A DNA stretch of 64,000 nucleotides from Astrothelium macrocarpum (Eukaryota > Ascomycota > Dothideomycetes > Trypetheliales > Trypetheliaceae). Below are positions 46,906-59,008 of the stretch, piece after piece. A program made the position numbers and the translations under genes. Every line of letters begins with the position of its first letter. Position 1 is the first letter of the stretch. Where the stretch lies: contig JAGEMR010000028.1 in the NCBI GenBank assembly GCA_021030915.1, positions 248,001-312,000 of the forward strand, read 5' to 3'. The notes below the pieces were generated by a model. The model was given only the letters and a program-made list of their open reading frames with translations, searched no databases and was not told the origin of the DNA.

Positions 46906-48290
46906 CTAGCTTTCAGCTCTCATTTTCTCCAAGATCTTGCGAATGGCGTCTCCTTCGCCCCGTCCTGCATCGACACTCTCTACTAAGCTAACAGCTTGCG
47001 CCTCGAGATCCCTTAGCACACCTCGAGTGTATTCAAAACTACCCATACGTTCCATATAAGTTACAGCATATCTCTTCACCTCGTCATCCTTTGTCTTTTG
47101 TTTGAGGATGTTCATGAGCACCATGTTGGTTGGATCTGCGCGGATGGCATGAATAACCGGGAAGGAGAACTTTCCTTCGGTCAAATCCTCGCAGCTGCCC
47201 TTATTGGCAGCATAGATTGGAGAATGGAGATTTTGATAGTCATCGAGAATCTGGAAAAGAAGGCCAATGGTATTGACAAGTGGTACACAGTCTCTAAACA
47301 GGTTTGATCAGAATGCAAGTCAACTACAACGGAAGATAGAGGCACCCACATCTTCACTTGACTCTCCGCCTGCATTAATTTTACTGCTAACCGGAACAAA
47401 CCCCCGGTCTTATTCCCCACCATCTCCAGATAGTCATCCTCTGTTGGACAAGTAAGGGAATCTCTCCAGTACAAGTCCATTCCTTGGCCTCGGTGTAGAT
47501 TTACCAACTCGTCCGTATACACGTCAATGGCATCCGAAGACTTCAGCTTCTTCAATTCGCGTAGGGCACAAAAGTAGACGTAATTTGCCGAATTAATCGT
47601 CTGCGCCGTCCCAAAGATACTATGAGCGACAGGAACACCCCTTCTCAGCAGCGACGAATCCTCCACATCATCAACCCTATTCGCATCCCCCCGAAGGTCA
47701 GCAATCTATTCCTTTCCCCTCTTTCCCTCTCCCACTCCCACAGGAGGAAGCTTAAGAAATACTCACAGCAATGACGCCGTATGCAACATCCCCACCACCT
47801 TCCTAATAACCACCAGACTCTCCTCCGGTACCTTCAGCCACCGATTAAACGCGGCAATCAGCTGCGCCCGGATGTCCTTGCCCGGGTGATTCACCAGATA
47901 CTCAAACGGCCCCAGCGCAATGCGCTCCTTCTCCGCCGACCAGCCCGGCCGCACCGCGTAGATGTGGCCCTTGCCAAACTCGCTACTAGGCGGCTTGTCG
48001 GCGCCTGCGCTGCTGGTCATGGCGGACGGCAGCGATTGCTGGCGGGGCCGATGCGTGCGGTGTGTCGAGGTGGGTGGTGGCGGGTGCGGGGTGGAGGTGG
48101 AGGGTTTTTTGTTTTGGCTGAGCCAGTCGACTTCGGAGAGGGGTCTCAGGACGGTTCTGGGAGTGGGGAGGGAAGTGGTGTTGCTGTTCGTGGTTGTGGT
48201 GTTGTTATTGGAGGTGATGCCGTTGGTGAAGTTTGTCGAGCTCGTTCGTGGAGGAATGGCGTTTGGCGAGGGCGGATTTTCCAGAACCAT
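46906..48290 (-). CDS. BTS1: Geranylgeranyl diphosphate synthase
   Basis: Condenses farnesyl diphosphate with IPP to give the C20 donor for protein prenylation and other isoprenoids. Exons 48290-47767, 47676-47350, 47293-46906; 412 residues. First aspartate-rich motif DDVED is created by splicing ([22 protein letters not shown]); the second is [14 protein letters not shown]. Other signatures: [42 protein letters not shown], and [16 protein letters not shown]. The first ~110 residues are Asn/Thr/Pro-rich, typical for fungal GGPPS. No terpene cyclase or P450 gene is nearby, so it is most likely the housekeeping enzyme; it would supply the substrate used by the BET2 product. Confidence 0.95.
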
Positions 48291-48814
48291 GATGGTCGAG
48301 ACTTTTGCTTTTTATATTGGTTTTTCTGGATGGTGGTGGGCTGAGTGCTGGCATTCAGCCTTCGGCGTAGAGGCGACATGATGCGTGTGAGGCTACCATG
48401 TGAGAGATGGTAGGGTTGACGTCAGTTGATACCACGCGATACATTTGCCGGTGAGACCTCCAATGAGAATAGACGTAACAATCTTTAGAGGCATCTCTCG
48501 ATTGAAAAAGTGCTGTGTTTTAAATGATTTGATAGCAAACTTGAGAACGACTAAATTTCAATTTTTGCGATTTATAACATTTTCTAGACCATTGCAAGGC
48601 CAGTTAAAGGCGTGATCTATCAATTGATGAACGGGCCGGCTCGTTGCCCCAGACAACCATCTGCTAAACAATACTGATGTTTGCGTTCACACGACCACTT
48701 TTCATGTAACTAAGTTGTTGCAGAGAGTCCGCTCCACTTTTCTACCTAATTGCCGGGCTTAGATTACTGCCTCTCAGGAAGCGCTCGTGGTTACACCCGG
48801 CCACTGACCTAATC
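48291..48814. promoter_or_regulatory. Divergent promoter of GGPPS and cdc14, containing a degenerate repeat
   Basis: Shared upstream region. Bases about 48446-48500 resemble 50360-50412 on the other side of cdc14 (see repeat entry). No gene seen. Confidence 0.45.
48446..48500 (+). repeat. Degenerate short repeat, copy 1
   Basis: The stretch with GAGACCTCCAAT...ACGTAACAAT...GGCATCT aligns with 50360-50412 at roughly three quarters identity by eye. Possibly part of a decayed MITE-like element. Confidence 0.4.
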
Positions 48815-49818
48815 ATGGAGTCTTTACTTTTGCTAGCCTTCGACAATTTATCGTCAAAGGACAATAATCACCTCCGTAAGGGACTCAGACAGATCGAAGG
48901 ACTGCTTGCACAACTTTGTCTTCCTTCATCAATCCTAGCATCTCCAAACAAACGTCGGCCGTCTGCTCTCCCTCTCTCTGGCCCAGCATGTCCACGGGCC
49001 AAATCCCTGTCAGAATTAAATTCAGATCCCGCATTCATTGAATTCTCTCGATTACAGGAAAGCTTTGAATGGAATGGTGGGTTCTATAATCTCTTATCTT
49101 ATGGTCGCGCTGCAATATAATTCATGACTGACTCAATTCATTTGTAGTGACATCGCGACTTCTCATCACGCTTGACAATCTTCTCGGCCATTCGCCATCT
49201 TCATTCACTGACACACTCATTTTATCGACCCTTAGTCTTCTTCAAGGCCTTCTTCTCCTACACCCGCCGAGCCGTCATCTCCTCAGTCCCTCCCTACCCA
49301 TGACATCCATCCTCGATCTACTTGACCCTACCAATCCTCCACCTATTCAATCGTCTGCGCTGCTGCTTCTTGTCATAGCCCTGTTAGGTTGCCCTGTTAA
49401 TACTCGGAATTTTGAGAGGCTTGATGGGATCAGAACTATTTCGAGTCTATTCAAAGCGAGGGATACCGCCAAGGATGTGAAGCTGAAGGCCGTTGAATTC
49501 TTATATTTTTACCTTATGGCTGAGACACCAGCCGATATGGTTCCAGGAGAGGAACACGAGGACAAGACACAAGCAGCAACTAGCAGGAGTGTGCCGACGA
49601 CGTCGATTACTCCAGAAGTGGGGGCGGCAAAACTGGCGGAAGTCTTCAGTCGGAGTTTAGATAGTAGCGGTCTTACTAGAGACGCTTTGGCCCAGGAGGG
49701 AAGATTGACGAGAACACCGAAGGAGAAGCAAAAGATGCTGGCGCGGTACGTGAGCAACGTCGACGATCTCGTCCAGGATTTGAGAAGGGAATCGCCGTTT
49801 GGAGAAAGAGTCTGCTGA
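48815..49818 (+). CDS. cdc14: Cdc14, septation initiation network component (not the phosphatase)
   Basis: Partner of the Sid1 kinase in the septation initiation network controlling cytokinesis (nomenclature of S. pombe). Exons 48815-49076 and 49148-49818; 310 residues. The family signature FSRLQESFEWNVTSRLLITLDNLLG is formed across the intron, followed by LLQGLLLLHPPSR, SALLLLVIALLGCPVNTRNFE and KDVKLKAVEFLYFYLMAET. The C-terminus (TPKEKQKMLARYVSNVDDLVQDLRRESPFGE) is also typical of filamentous fungal members. The helical-repeat character fits an armadillo-like fold. Confidence 0.92.
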
Positions 49819-50187
49819 CCGGCGATTAACCTATTGAGTATCCATCATCCCTCTTCTACGACCTCTTTTCTGGATTGGCTTTAGGCGTCTCGTCTTCTAC
49901 GGCGTCCCGGCGAAAGCTGTCTTCCAGATACCCATGTCGAAGTCTTCGTAGAGATCTTTCATATAATATATTTTCTGTGCTATTGTCCAATTACGTGGGG
50001 TACTTAAATGCATGGCCTTCGCGGTCTCGCCAGGATTTAGAATAAGAAATGTCATAGACCGCCAAAATTGGAAATCAGCGTTTTACGTATTAAAGAGGGC
50101 ACGACACACTTTCGAGCCATGAAAAGTGCGAGGCCTTTCGTTGAAAAACGTCTTTGAGAATTGTGACACCTGTTATGGCTGAGGGTC

Positions 50188-50265
50188 TCTTGGACATGTG
50201 TTCCGCGATTTATATCTATTGCGGTTCGTGACATTTTTCTTAGTGCAATCTCTGGTGGAGAGAAG
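50188..50265 (+). repeat. Degenerate direct repeat, copy A
   Basis: GGGTCTCTTGGACATGTGTT and following bases with CGCGATTTATATC...GTGACATTT..CTTAG align with 50446-50520 at about 70 percent identity by eye, differences being mostly transitions. Confidence 0.4.
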
Positions 50266-50359
50266 AAGGCAGTATTTCATATACCATTCAGTCACCAGGG
50301 AGTTGTAACAGAAAGCGTCACAAACAGCAAAGGATATGTTTCGCTCTGCACATGTCGGG

Positions 50360-50520
50360 GAGATCCTCCAATCATAATAAACGTTACAATTCTCATAGGT
50401 ATCTTAAAAGAAGATATCGCATTTCTAATCGCTCGGAATTGTATTGGGGACCTCCCGAAAATGTGTATCGCGAATTATATCCTTTGTTGTTTGCGACAAT
50501 TCTTATTGGAACCCCTGGGG
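50360..50520 (+). repeat. Degenerate repeat, copy 2 joined to copy B
   Basis: The left part (50360-50412) matches 48446-48500; the right part (50446-50520) matches 50188-50265 (ATGTGTATCGCGAATTATAT, GCGACAATTCTTA). Together they suggest a short dispersed element with one copy upstream and about two copies downstream of cdc14. Confidence 0.4.
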
Positions 50521-50522
50521 GC

Positions 50523-51626
50523 TTATATCTTTTGATACATGTGAATTTGAAATCTCATGTTCAACTCCAAATCAATTGGATACGAGAGTCCTTTGTTCGT
50601 CAATCTGAACCACTTGGAATCATCCGAGACAAGCTTCTTCCAGAGAGTGGCGTTAGCGTCAGATGTGGCTTCGGGTACTAAGGTGTGGTCTAAGAGCCAC
50701 TGCATTGGGTAACGCTTCTCCTTGCCATTCAGCTGGACTGTAGAATAGCTTCCTGGACTGTCGATTACGAGGAACAGAGCTCCTCTCTTCAAGCACGTGC
50801 CCAACTGGAGAAGAAATCGTTGAGTCTGCGACAGAGACGTGGAATAGAGTTCGTTTAGCGTGAACATTAAGGTAACAAGATCAACAGATTGAAGCAAAGT
50901 CTGAAGTTTCGGAAGATCCATTTTCAGCAAGTCCGACTGTTGAAAGTGACATGAAAATATCTCTGAGTTTGCTAGAGGTATGTTAGCAGCCTGAGCAGTG
51001 GATGAAGCGTAAGCAGACATCTTTGGCGACAGGTTGATGGTTTTGCAGAGATTCTCGGTAATGAACGACCAGTCAGCACTATCGATTACGATCATATCCA
51101 GCTTAGTAGACTCGTTGTCTGAGTGTTTGGAGTTGAGTTGATGGAGATACGCTGCAAAGGCAGCAATCTCGGCACCGGCACCCGCTCCAAGACAAGCGAC
51201 TCTGACAGGATTACCGCTGTCGGCTTGGAAAAGCGGATTTGTTCCAGCATATGAAGTTTCCTCGACATGCTCTCCTGGAATAGTGTGATTCCCGAATATA
51301 TCTGAAAGTACCTGCAGATATCCAAGAGCTCTGCTTGGACTCCAACGGGCAGCATATGCCAAATGATACTCTTCATTACCAAATGCCGCACTGAAATTGC
51401 GGTTGTAGAGATGTTGCTTAACTTGCTGAATGATCGAGGCCAAATTAGGGTCCAGCTCGTCTGCAAAAGCATCCTTAAACAAATCAAGCACTCGTTGTCG
51501 GAGCTTGATCGGAACATCAGTTTCTAGTGGCCTTTTCAATTTTTCTGGATTTTCTGGCCTTGCCCTCTTTTTGCGTCCGGTTTTGTCCGTTTGACGTGAT
51601 CCGGGAATACCCCTACCTGGAGCCAT
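50523..51626 (-). CDS. BMT6: 25S rRNA (uracil-N3)-methyltransferase Bmt6 family
   Basis: SAM-dependent nucleolar enzyme; yeast Bmt6 makes m3U2843 in 25S rRNA. Intronless, 367 residues from the ATG at 51626. The N-terminus is basic (RQTDKTGRKKRARPENPEKLKR). Family segments: VKQHLYNRNFSAAFGNEEYHLAYAARWSPSRALGYL, the SAM-binding VACLGAGAGAEIAAFAAYL, LDMIVIDSADWSFI, VDLVTLMFTLNELYS and RGALFLVIDSPGSYSTV, ending with a WLLDHTL segment. It is the last intact gene before the AT-rich tract, whose edge lies about 500 bp upstream of its start. Confidence 0.92.
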   Translation of the reverse strand: MAPGRGIPGSRQTDKTGRKKRARPENPEKLKRPLETDVPIKLRQRVLDLFKDAFADELDPNLASIIQQVKQHLYNRNFSAAFGNEEYHLAYAARWSPSRALGYLQVLSDIFGNHTIPGEHVEETSYAGTNPLFQADSGNPVRVACLGAGAGAEIAAFAAYLHQLNSKHSDNESTKLDMIVIDSADWSFITENLCKTINLSPKMSAYASSTAQAANIPLANSEIFSCHFQQSDLLKMDLPKLQTLLQSVDLVTLMFTLNELYSTSLSQTQRFLLQLGTCLKRGALFLVIDSPGSYSTVQLNGKEKRYPMQWLLDHTLVPEATSDANATLWKKLVSDDSKWFRLTNKGLSYPIDLELNMRFQIHMYQKI

Positions 51627-52132
51627 TGCCAGCGATACTGAATAGCGAAGTCGGAAAACGTAGTCAGAGCATAAGAATACACCGCGAACTCGGGATTGTG
51701 TGCTCTCCAATATCTAATTGCGCACTAATCTCCACCCACAGTTGGAAACTAATGGCATTTGTGAAAGGCTTTGATTCAATTGAATTGTTACTAGAACACC
51801 CGAATCATTTTCCTCTGCACAACTTTCGCAATAGTACCGGAATCATTTCACGCGTGAGATAGTACCGGGATCAAGAGGGCAAGCCAGTAGCGTACAAAAT
51901 TTGTTGCCTAGCAAAAATGGACCGCGGTTGTGTGGAAAAAGAAAGAAATAAAATTGAAACTTCGTCTCCCGGAGTTCTCCCGCCGCAGAGCATGCCAGGC
52001 ATCTAGGCAAATTAATCGGGACCACACAACCCGCGTTTCCCCATCAACCCCACCAAATTTATTAATAAATAGCGGGCGCTGTTGGGCCATTCCATCAATA
52101 ATATCTTTTTTTTTTTTTTTTCGTTTTATTTA
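51627..52132. promoter_or_regulatory. Upstream region of BMT6 and boundary to AT-rich tract
   Basis: About 500 bp of ordinary composition ending at a T-run (52107-52122). BMT6 promoter presumably lies here. After this run the sequence is almost purely A/T. Confidence 0.5.
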
Positions 52133-52499
52133 AATATGATGATGAATTATAATTTTGATAATTATATTAATATATATTAATTATTAATTTCTGATTTTGA
52201 ATTATTATTTCATTAATCAAATAAAATTATTCGTATATTTTATTAAATAATTTGGAAAATAATTTTTAATATTAAAAATATTTTTTTATTATTTTAATAT
52301 CAATTTAAATATCAAATTTTTTGAATATTCAATTATTTTCATTTAATAATTTATTATCATTTTAAAAATATCATTTTAAAATATATAAATTCAATTATAA
52401 AATTAAAATGATAATAAATTTTTAATTATATTTTTATTATAATAATTTTTTATTAAATTATATTTAATTTTGAATATCATATTTTTATATTTTTAAATA

Positions 52500-52558
52500 G
52501 AGTCAACCCCCACCGCTTGGCGCAAACCATCGTTTGACACACGCATTATATACGCTCC
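52500..52558 (+). repeat. Left terminal inverted repeat, nearly unmutated
   Basis: Begins GAGTCAACCCCCACCGCTTG. It is a GC-normal island surrounded by almost pure A/T. It aligns without gaps with the right repeat (40 of 59 identical by my count; 18 of 19 differences are transitions). Confidence 0.85.
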
Positions 52559-54287
52559 ATTTGCGACGAACATTAATTAATCATGATTATTAAAAATTCT
52601 TTAAAAAATATAAAATATAAAAATCAAATATAAATTATTATTATTATATATTTTAAAAATTCATTTTTATTAATTCATAAAATTATATGATAATTTAAAA
52701 TCATTAAATCAATTTTAAAATATAAATTTAATAAAAATATTTTATATATCAAAAATTAATAATGATAATAATTTTTTATAAATTCTGAAAAATTAATTTT
52801 GATATATTTAATTAAATAAATTATTATTTTAAAAATATTAATCATATATTTATTATTATTTGAATTTATATAATTAATATATTTTAAATATATTAAATAT
52901 ATATCATATAAATAAATTATTTATATTATATTTGAATTAATTAATTATAATTAAATTAATTATTTTATTAAATAATATTCTAAAATTATTAATATATATA
53001 TATTATTTAGAATCTATTTATATATAAAAAATAAATCATAAAATGATAAATTATTAATTCAATATATTCGAAATATAATAAAAAAAATATAAATATAAAT
53101 TCTATAATATTTATAATATAAATAAATCTGAATTTGATATTAATAAAAAATAATTATTTAAAATATTAATTCATTTTAATATAAAAAAAAATAAAAGATT
53201 ATAATAGAAAAATAAAAATAAATATCGATGATTGAATATATTAATATAATAAATAAAATATTTATATTTTTAATAATTTTTAAAAATAAATATATAAATA
53301 TATATTGAGTTTTCGAAAAAATATTATCAGAATATCATTTTATAATTAATAAAAATGATTGAATATTAAATAATTTAGAATTATAATAATTAATAAAAAT
53401 TTTTGAATTTCAAATACGTGAATAATATATAAATCGCCAATATTTATTTATGATAAATGATTATAATAATTATATATAAATTTTTTTTATTAAATATTAT
53501 ATAAATAAAAAAATTAATTTTATAATATTATCATTTTATTATTTATATATATTTTAATTATTTGATATAAATATATTTTTTATATTTAAATGATTTTATA
53601 TAAATAAAATAATTATATTTTCATAATTCAATATATAATATATAATTAAAATAAAATAAATCGAATTATTTATTTGAATATATAATAAAATTATATTAAA
53701 AAAAAATATTCAGAATAATTTTTAAAATATAGATATATTATTATTTTATCATGAATAAATTTTTAAAAATTTATTTATATTTTATTTAATTTTAAAGATT
53801 TTATTCAAATTAATAAATTCAATTAATTTAAATTTTATATTATTTAAAATTTTTTTTTTAAAAATGATTGAATTTAATAAATTAAATAAAATATTTATAA
53901 AAATTTGAATAAATATAATATAATTAAATCGCCGATAAAATATTATATAGAATATATAATATATTTATACCAATTTTAAAATATTATAATTATATTTATA
54001 TTAAAATAAATAATAAATTTATTAGAATTTTTTAATAAATAAAAATATAATATTAAAAATAAAAAAATTGAATTAAAAAATTTTAATATTTATTTAATTA
54101 TAAAAATATTATATATCATATATAAAATAGAGATAAAATTATATATAAAACGTTATTATAAATATTTATATAAAATTGAATTAAAAAAAAAAGAATTGAA
54201 AGAAGAAATTTATATACTTAATGATTCATCAGATAATTGAGATTTAGATTTGAAAAAATAGAAATGTATTATAAATTGAATATATTT

Positions 54288-54346
54288 CGGGTGTATATAA
54301 TGTGCACATCAAACAATGATTTACATCAAATGGTGAAGATTGATTC
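54288..54346 (-). repeat. Right terminal inverted repeat, mutated
   Basis: Inverted counterpart of 52500-52558. At most differing positions the left copy has C or G and this copy has T or A, the direction expected from RIP-like mutation. Confidence 0.8.
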
Positions 54347-57300
54347 TAATATATTATATTATTTAATTTTAAAAATAATTTATTATAAAATTAATAAATA
54401 AATAAAATGAATTAAAATTATAAATCAATTAAAAATAAAAATAAAATTATATATAATTATTTATTCATTTTTAAATAAAATTAAATATTATTAAAAAAAA
54501 AATTGAATTTAAAATAAATTTATTATATTCTATAAAATATATTATTTAATTATTTTTTAATTTTTTTTTTGATTATATTAAAAATAAAATTTTTGATCAT
54601 TCGATTCATAAAAAAAATTTTATAAAAATATAATTTATTCATATATAAAATTAAAATTATTTTTTAAAATTTTATGAAAAATTTTAAATGATTTAAATAT
54701 ATTTTTTAAATTTTCTGAATATGATTTTTATAATAATATAATAATATTGAATAATTGATTTTATAAATTCTGATTATTTGAATATAATTAGAATATTTTT
54801 TTATATTCATCGTAATAATTATTATTTCAATTGATTCTATTTTAATAAAAATATAATTATTTGAAATTTGATGATATGGGAAATATTAAATATATATCTC
54901 ATATAATCGTATATTTTATATGGAATATTTTTATATTAAATAAAACGAAAATATTTTGTAATTAAATTCGTCTGAAAAGATCAAAATGAATATCATAATA
55001 TTTTTTAAATTAAAAAAAATATTTTATTTAAAATTCATAAATTTATATTATTAATTTATTTAAATAAAATTATATAATTTGATATTATTATTGAAATAAT
55101 TGAATTTGAATATTTGATATTGAGAATTGATTCGAATATATATGATTTAGAATTATACGGGATTTAGAATATATTTTTAATTTAGATTAATTCATGACGA
55201 TTTACGACGAATTACGACATTTTCAAATTTATTCAATTCAATCATAATTCAAATAAAATCAATTTTAAAATTTAATAATTTGAATTAATTTATTCATTTA
55301 TGATTTAATGAATATCTAATTTTAATTGATAATATATCAATCAAATAAAAATAATATATCAATTAAATAAAAATAAGATATTAATTAAATACAAATTTTA
55401 ATTAAATAAATAATCAAAATTATATTTAACCGAATTTAATTAATAAATAAGATATTAATTATTATTATTTTCAATGGCAATTATTAATTTTTTTATAAAA
55501 TATAATCATTAATAATAAAATTATATGATATAATAAATATTTATTCAAAAATATTATAATTTATCAGTTATTATTTTATCTATATAAAATTATATTTTTT
55601 TTATAACCGGTTTTATTTTTATCAATATCAATTATGATATTTTGATAACTGACCTTTTTTTTATTATCAATGATTCAGATATAAAAAAGTATTATATGAA
55701 TAGGAATATATTTATTATTGAATTCATGAAATATCAATGTATTTATAAAATCACATTTTAAAAGATATATTATGATATATTATATGATTAAAATTGATAA
55801 AGATATTTATATAATAAATATTATTTACACGATTCATCATATCCATTAATATTAAATATATAATTAAAATATCTATCAAAAATAAAAATTTTGAAAAATT
55901 AAAAAATAAAAAAAAATAAATCAATTTATATAATTTTCGACCAATTTTTATTTCTGATTATTTTCATCATTTCGTTTTATTTAAATTTGATATAATTATT
56001 TCAATAATAATAATTAAAATTGGAATTATATATATATGATGTTATATACAGATTCAATGGCAATATTTGAATGTATTTTGAAAATCTTAAATATTAATTT
56101 AATTAATAAAATAATTATTAAAATAATTATTTCAATAATCGATTTTTGAATTTATTTTATTATAATAAATTTTTTATTCGCATTTATTTGAATAATTTTT
56201 TTAATAAATTTCATTATATATTATTCTAATTTATATATCAAATACGTATTTATATTCTCTAATTCTATTATATTTATTATTATTACCGCCAATATTTTAT
56301 CTGTTTTATCGAATAAATATCTCATTTTATTATTAATATAAATAATTTTTTCTAATATATGAATAATTATTTAAAATTATTATTCATTCTTAAATATATC
56401 AAATGAATATAAATGAAATCATTTTCGTTATAAAAATATCTGAAATTTAAATTTCATATATGAATTGATTATAAATGATAATAATAACGATTTATTCAAA
56501 TTGAAAGATATTAAATCAGTTATTTTTCATTCAATACGAATATTACGTGTAATAAAATCTTTTTAATATACGAGATTATAATAATAAATAAAACGATCTT
56601 TTTTAATAGTTATATCATTATTTAATTAATTAAAAATTTTGATATAATTATAATAACGCGTTTTAATAAAATTGAATTCATAAAAATTCAATAATTGAAT
56701 AATATAAAATATATAAAAAAATATAAATATCAATTCAATTTTGAATTCGATTTTATATATATAAAAAAAATCAATATTAATATGATTAATATATCTATCT
56801 AATAATAAAAATTTATATCCATTATATTTAGAATATATTTATAATTCAAATATATATATTAATTATTCAAATCCAATTTTATTTAATATTCAATCATTTT
56901 TAGAAATGATATAATATCAATTTGATATTTTATTTAATCGGAATCAGATAATTTAAAAATATTTATCTTTAAATATAATAAATGAATGAATAAAATGATT
57001 TAATAAATTAATAATTTTAATAATCGAAAATTATTATCAATTTTATGATATTATTTTATAAATATATTTTTTATTTAAATAAACGAATATTATAGAATTT
57101 ATATAAGTATCTAATTTTAAATTATATTTATTTATATTTTATATATTTTCTAATTGAATATTGAATCATTTTCGTATTTTATTAAATAATATTAAAAATA
57201 TGATAATTTAATTTTAAATCATATTTTTAATTCATTTTATATCCAATTTTCATCTAATCATAAAAATAATACGTGAATTATATTTAATAAAATTAAAAAT

Positions 57301-59008
57301 CCATCATTTATTAATAAAATTATTATTTCTATTAATACGAATAATTTAAATAATTATTTCACGAATATAAATATGATTAAAAAAAATCCATAATTATTTT
57401 TATTAATAATTTATTATATGAAAAATTTCTTTTAATATAATGATAATTATTATTAATATTTATGATTAATAATCAAATTCCGTGTATTTTAAATATATTT
57501 TTTGAAAATAATTCTAAATAAATCGTACGTGTCAGTTATTTTATTTATTGAAGAATAAATATCAGATTTATAATTAATAATGATAGAAATAATTATTTCA
57601 TTATAAAAAATTATTTTAAAATAATATAATGAATAAAAAAATGAATTCAATTGAATCAAATAAAATGGAATTAAATAATGAAAATGGTCAGAAATAGAGG
57701 CTGGTCAGAAATCGTATAAACCGATTTATTATTGAATATTTATGATATAATTATTAAAGAAGAATAGATATAATATAATATCAATATATAGAATAACGAG
57801 ATAATAATCGTGATGCAGATTTTAAAATATTATCATAATAAATGTATTATAAGATGGCTGATAGAAAGCCGGCCCAGCCCTAAATTCGGCCTATCATTCA
57901 TATCTCAATTTCGTTCCATTTCATTCAACCAAATTCATTCCATTATTTATTATATGATTCCAAAATTATTTCGAATAAAAAATTTATTATTTTTATTATT
58001 ATTAATTTTAATTTCAATATTTATTTTTTAATAAATCAATATATTAATATATATGATTTAATTAAAATCATTTTCAAATAATATATTAAAAATTGATAAA
58101 ATTTATATTTTAATCATGAATATTAATAATAATTATTTTAATAAATAAAAAAAGTATTTATATAATAAATAATTAAAAAAAATGATCAAAAATTATTTTT
58201 TAATTATATCTGATTTCGTAAAATAATATTTCAAATATTTTATTTTAATGAAAATAATCAATTATTTAATAAATGATAAATCATCAATTTTATTAAATAT
58301 AATTCAAAAATTATTTTTATAATTGAATGAAAATTAAATATTAAAAAAATTAAAAATGTATTTTAAAATCAAATTATTATATTTTTTTATTAATAAATAA
58401 AATATAAAAATGATTTAATATTTATTTTAAAAATATGTAAAATATAAACGAATAAAATTTAAAATTAAATATTTATATAGATTTTAAAATAATTATTTAT
58501 TCAAATAAAAAATAAATTTATAAAAAAATATTATAAAATTATAAATAAATTTTAATTATTAAAATTATTAATTTTATTAATAATAAAATTAATTCATTTA
58601 TTATATTTAAAAAAAATTTCAAATTATATAATTTATATTAAATGAGATTTTAAATTGATATTATATTATTTTATAAAATGAATAGATATTAAATGAGATA
58701 AAAATTCATTAATTGACGTGTATATTTGATTCATAAATATATTTTCAAAATAATGAATAAAAAATATTTTTTTTAAATAATCATAATAATCATATTAATA
58801 TTAAAATTCTATTTTTTATAAAATTTATTTTAAAATATAATTATTATTTATATCTTTTTATATATTTTATATTCTTTAATTATTAAATTTATATAATTTC
58901 AATTTAATTAAAATAATTTATTATAGTTATATCAAATACTTTTTATATTTAAATAATATTATCTCTATTAAAAAATAATATTTTATTTATTATTATAATC
59001 TGATATAT
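54347..59008. repeat. Undecodable AT-rich repeat remains
   Basis: About 4.7 kb in which both strands have been mutated so heavily that no domain can be read on either strand. A less mutated island lies at 57841-57960 (contains GCCGGCCCAGCCCTAAATTC). Short CG-containing patches occur at about 55190-55215 and 55605-55660. Confidence 0.6.

Larger units (their letters stand above)
49819..50522. other. Convergent 3' region with two degenerate repeat copies
   Basis: About 700 bp between cdc14 and BMT6 stop codons. It contains two related segments, about 50188-50265 and 50446-50520, plus the second copy of the 48446 repeat at 50360-50412. No gene seen. Confidence 0.45.
52500..54346 (+). mobile_element. 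Fot1/pogo-type (Tc1-mariner superfamily) DNA transposon, mutated
   Basis: 1847 bp bounded by 59-bp terminal inverted repeats (52500-52558 and 54288-54346) and flanked on both sides by TA (52498-52499, 54347-54348), the expected target duplication. Size matches the 1.8-1.9 kb of Fot1/Pot2/Flipper elements, and the end GAGTCAA... resembles their AGTCAA... ends. On the plus strand codons at 53456-53473 read N-D-Y-N-N-Y, which is DGHxSH of the DDE transposase after C-to-T and G-to-A changes. A following stretch at about 53510-53600 reads like the PPH..HxLQPLD segment with Pro to Ser/Phe, His to Tyr and Gln to stop. No intact frame remains, so it cannot encode a working transposase. Confidence 0.8.

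Noticed and set aside
46906..48290. GGPP synthase as part of a diterpene or indole-diterpene cluster
   Set aside because: Neighbours are an NHP2-like protein and Cdc14; no cyclase, P450 or prenyltransferase gene is nearby.
55640..57735. Second terminal-inverted-repeat element suggested by CTGACC/GGTCAG segments
   Set aside because: Similarity is limited to about 20 mostly A/T positions and no target duplication could be seen.
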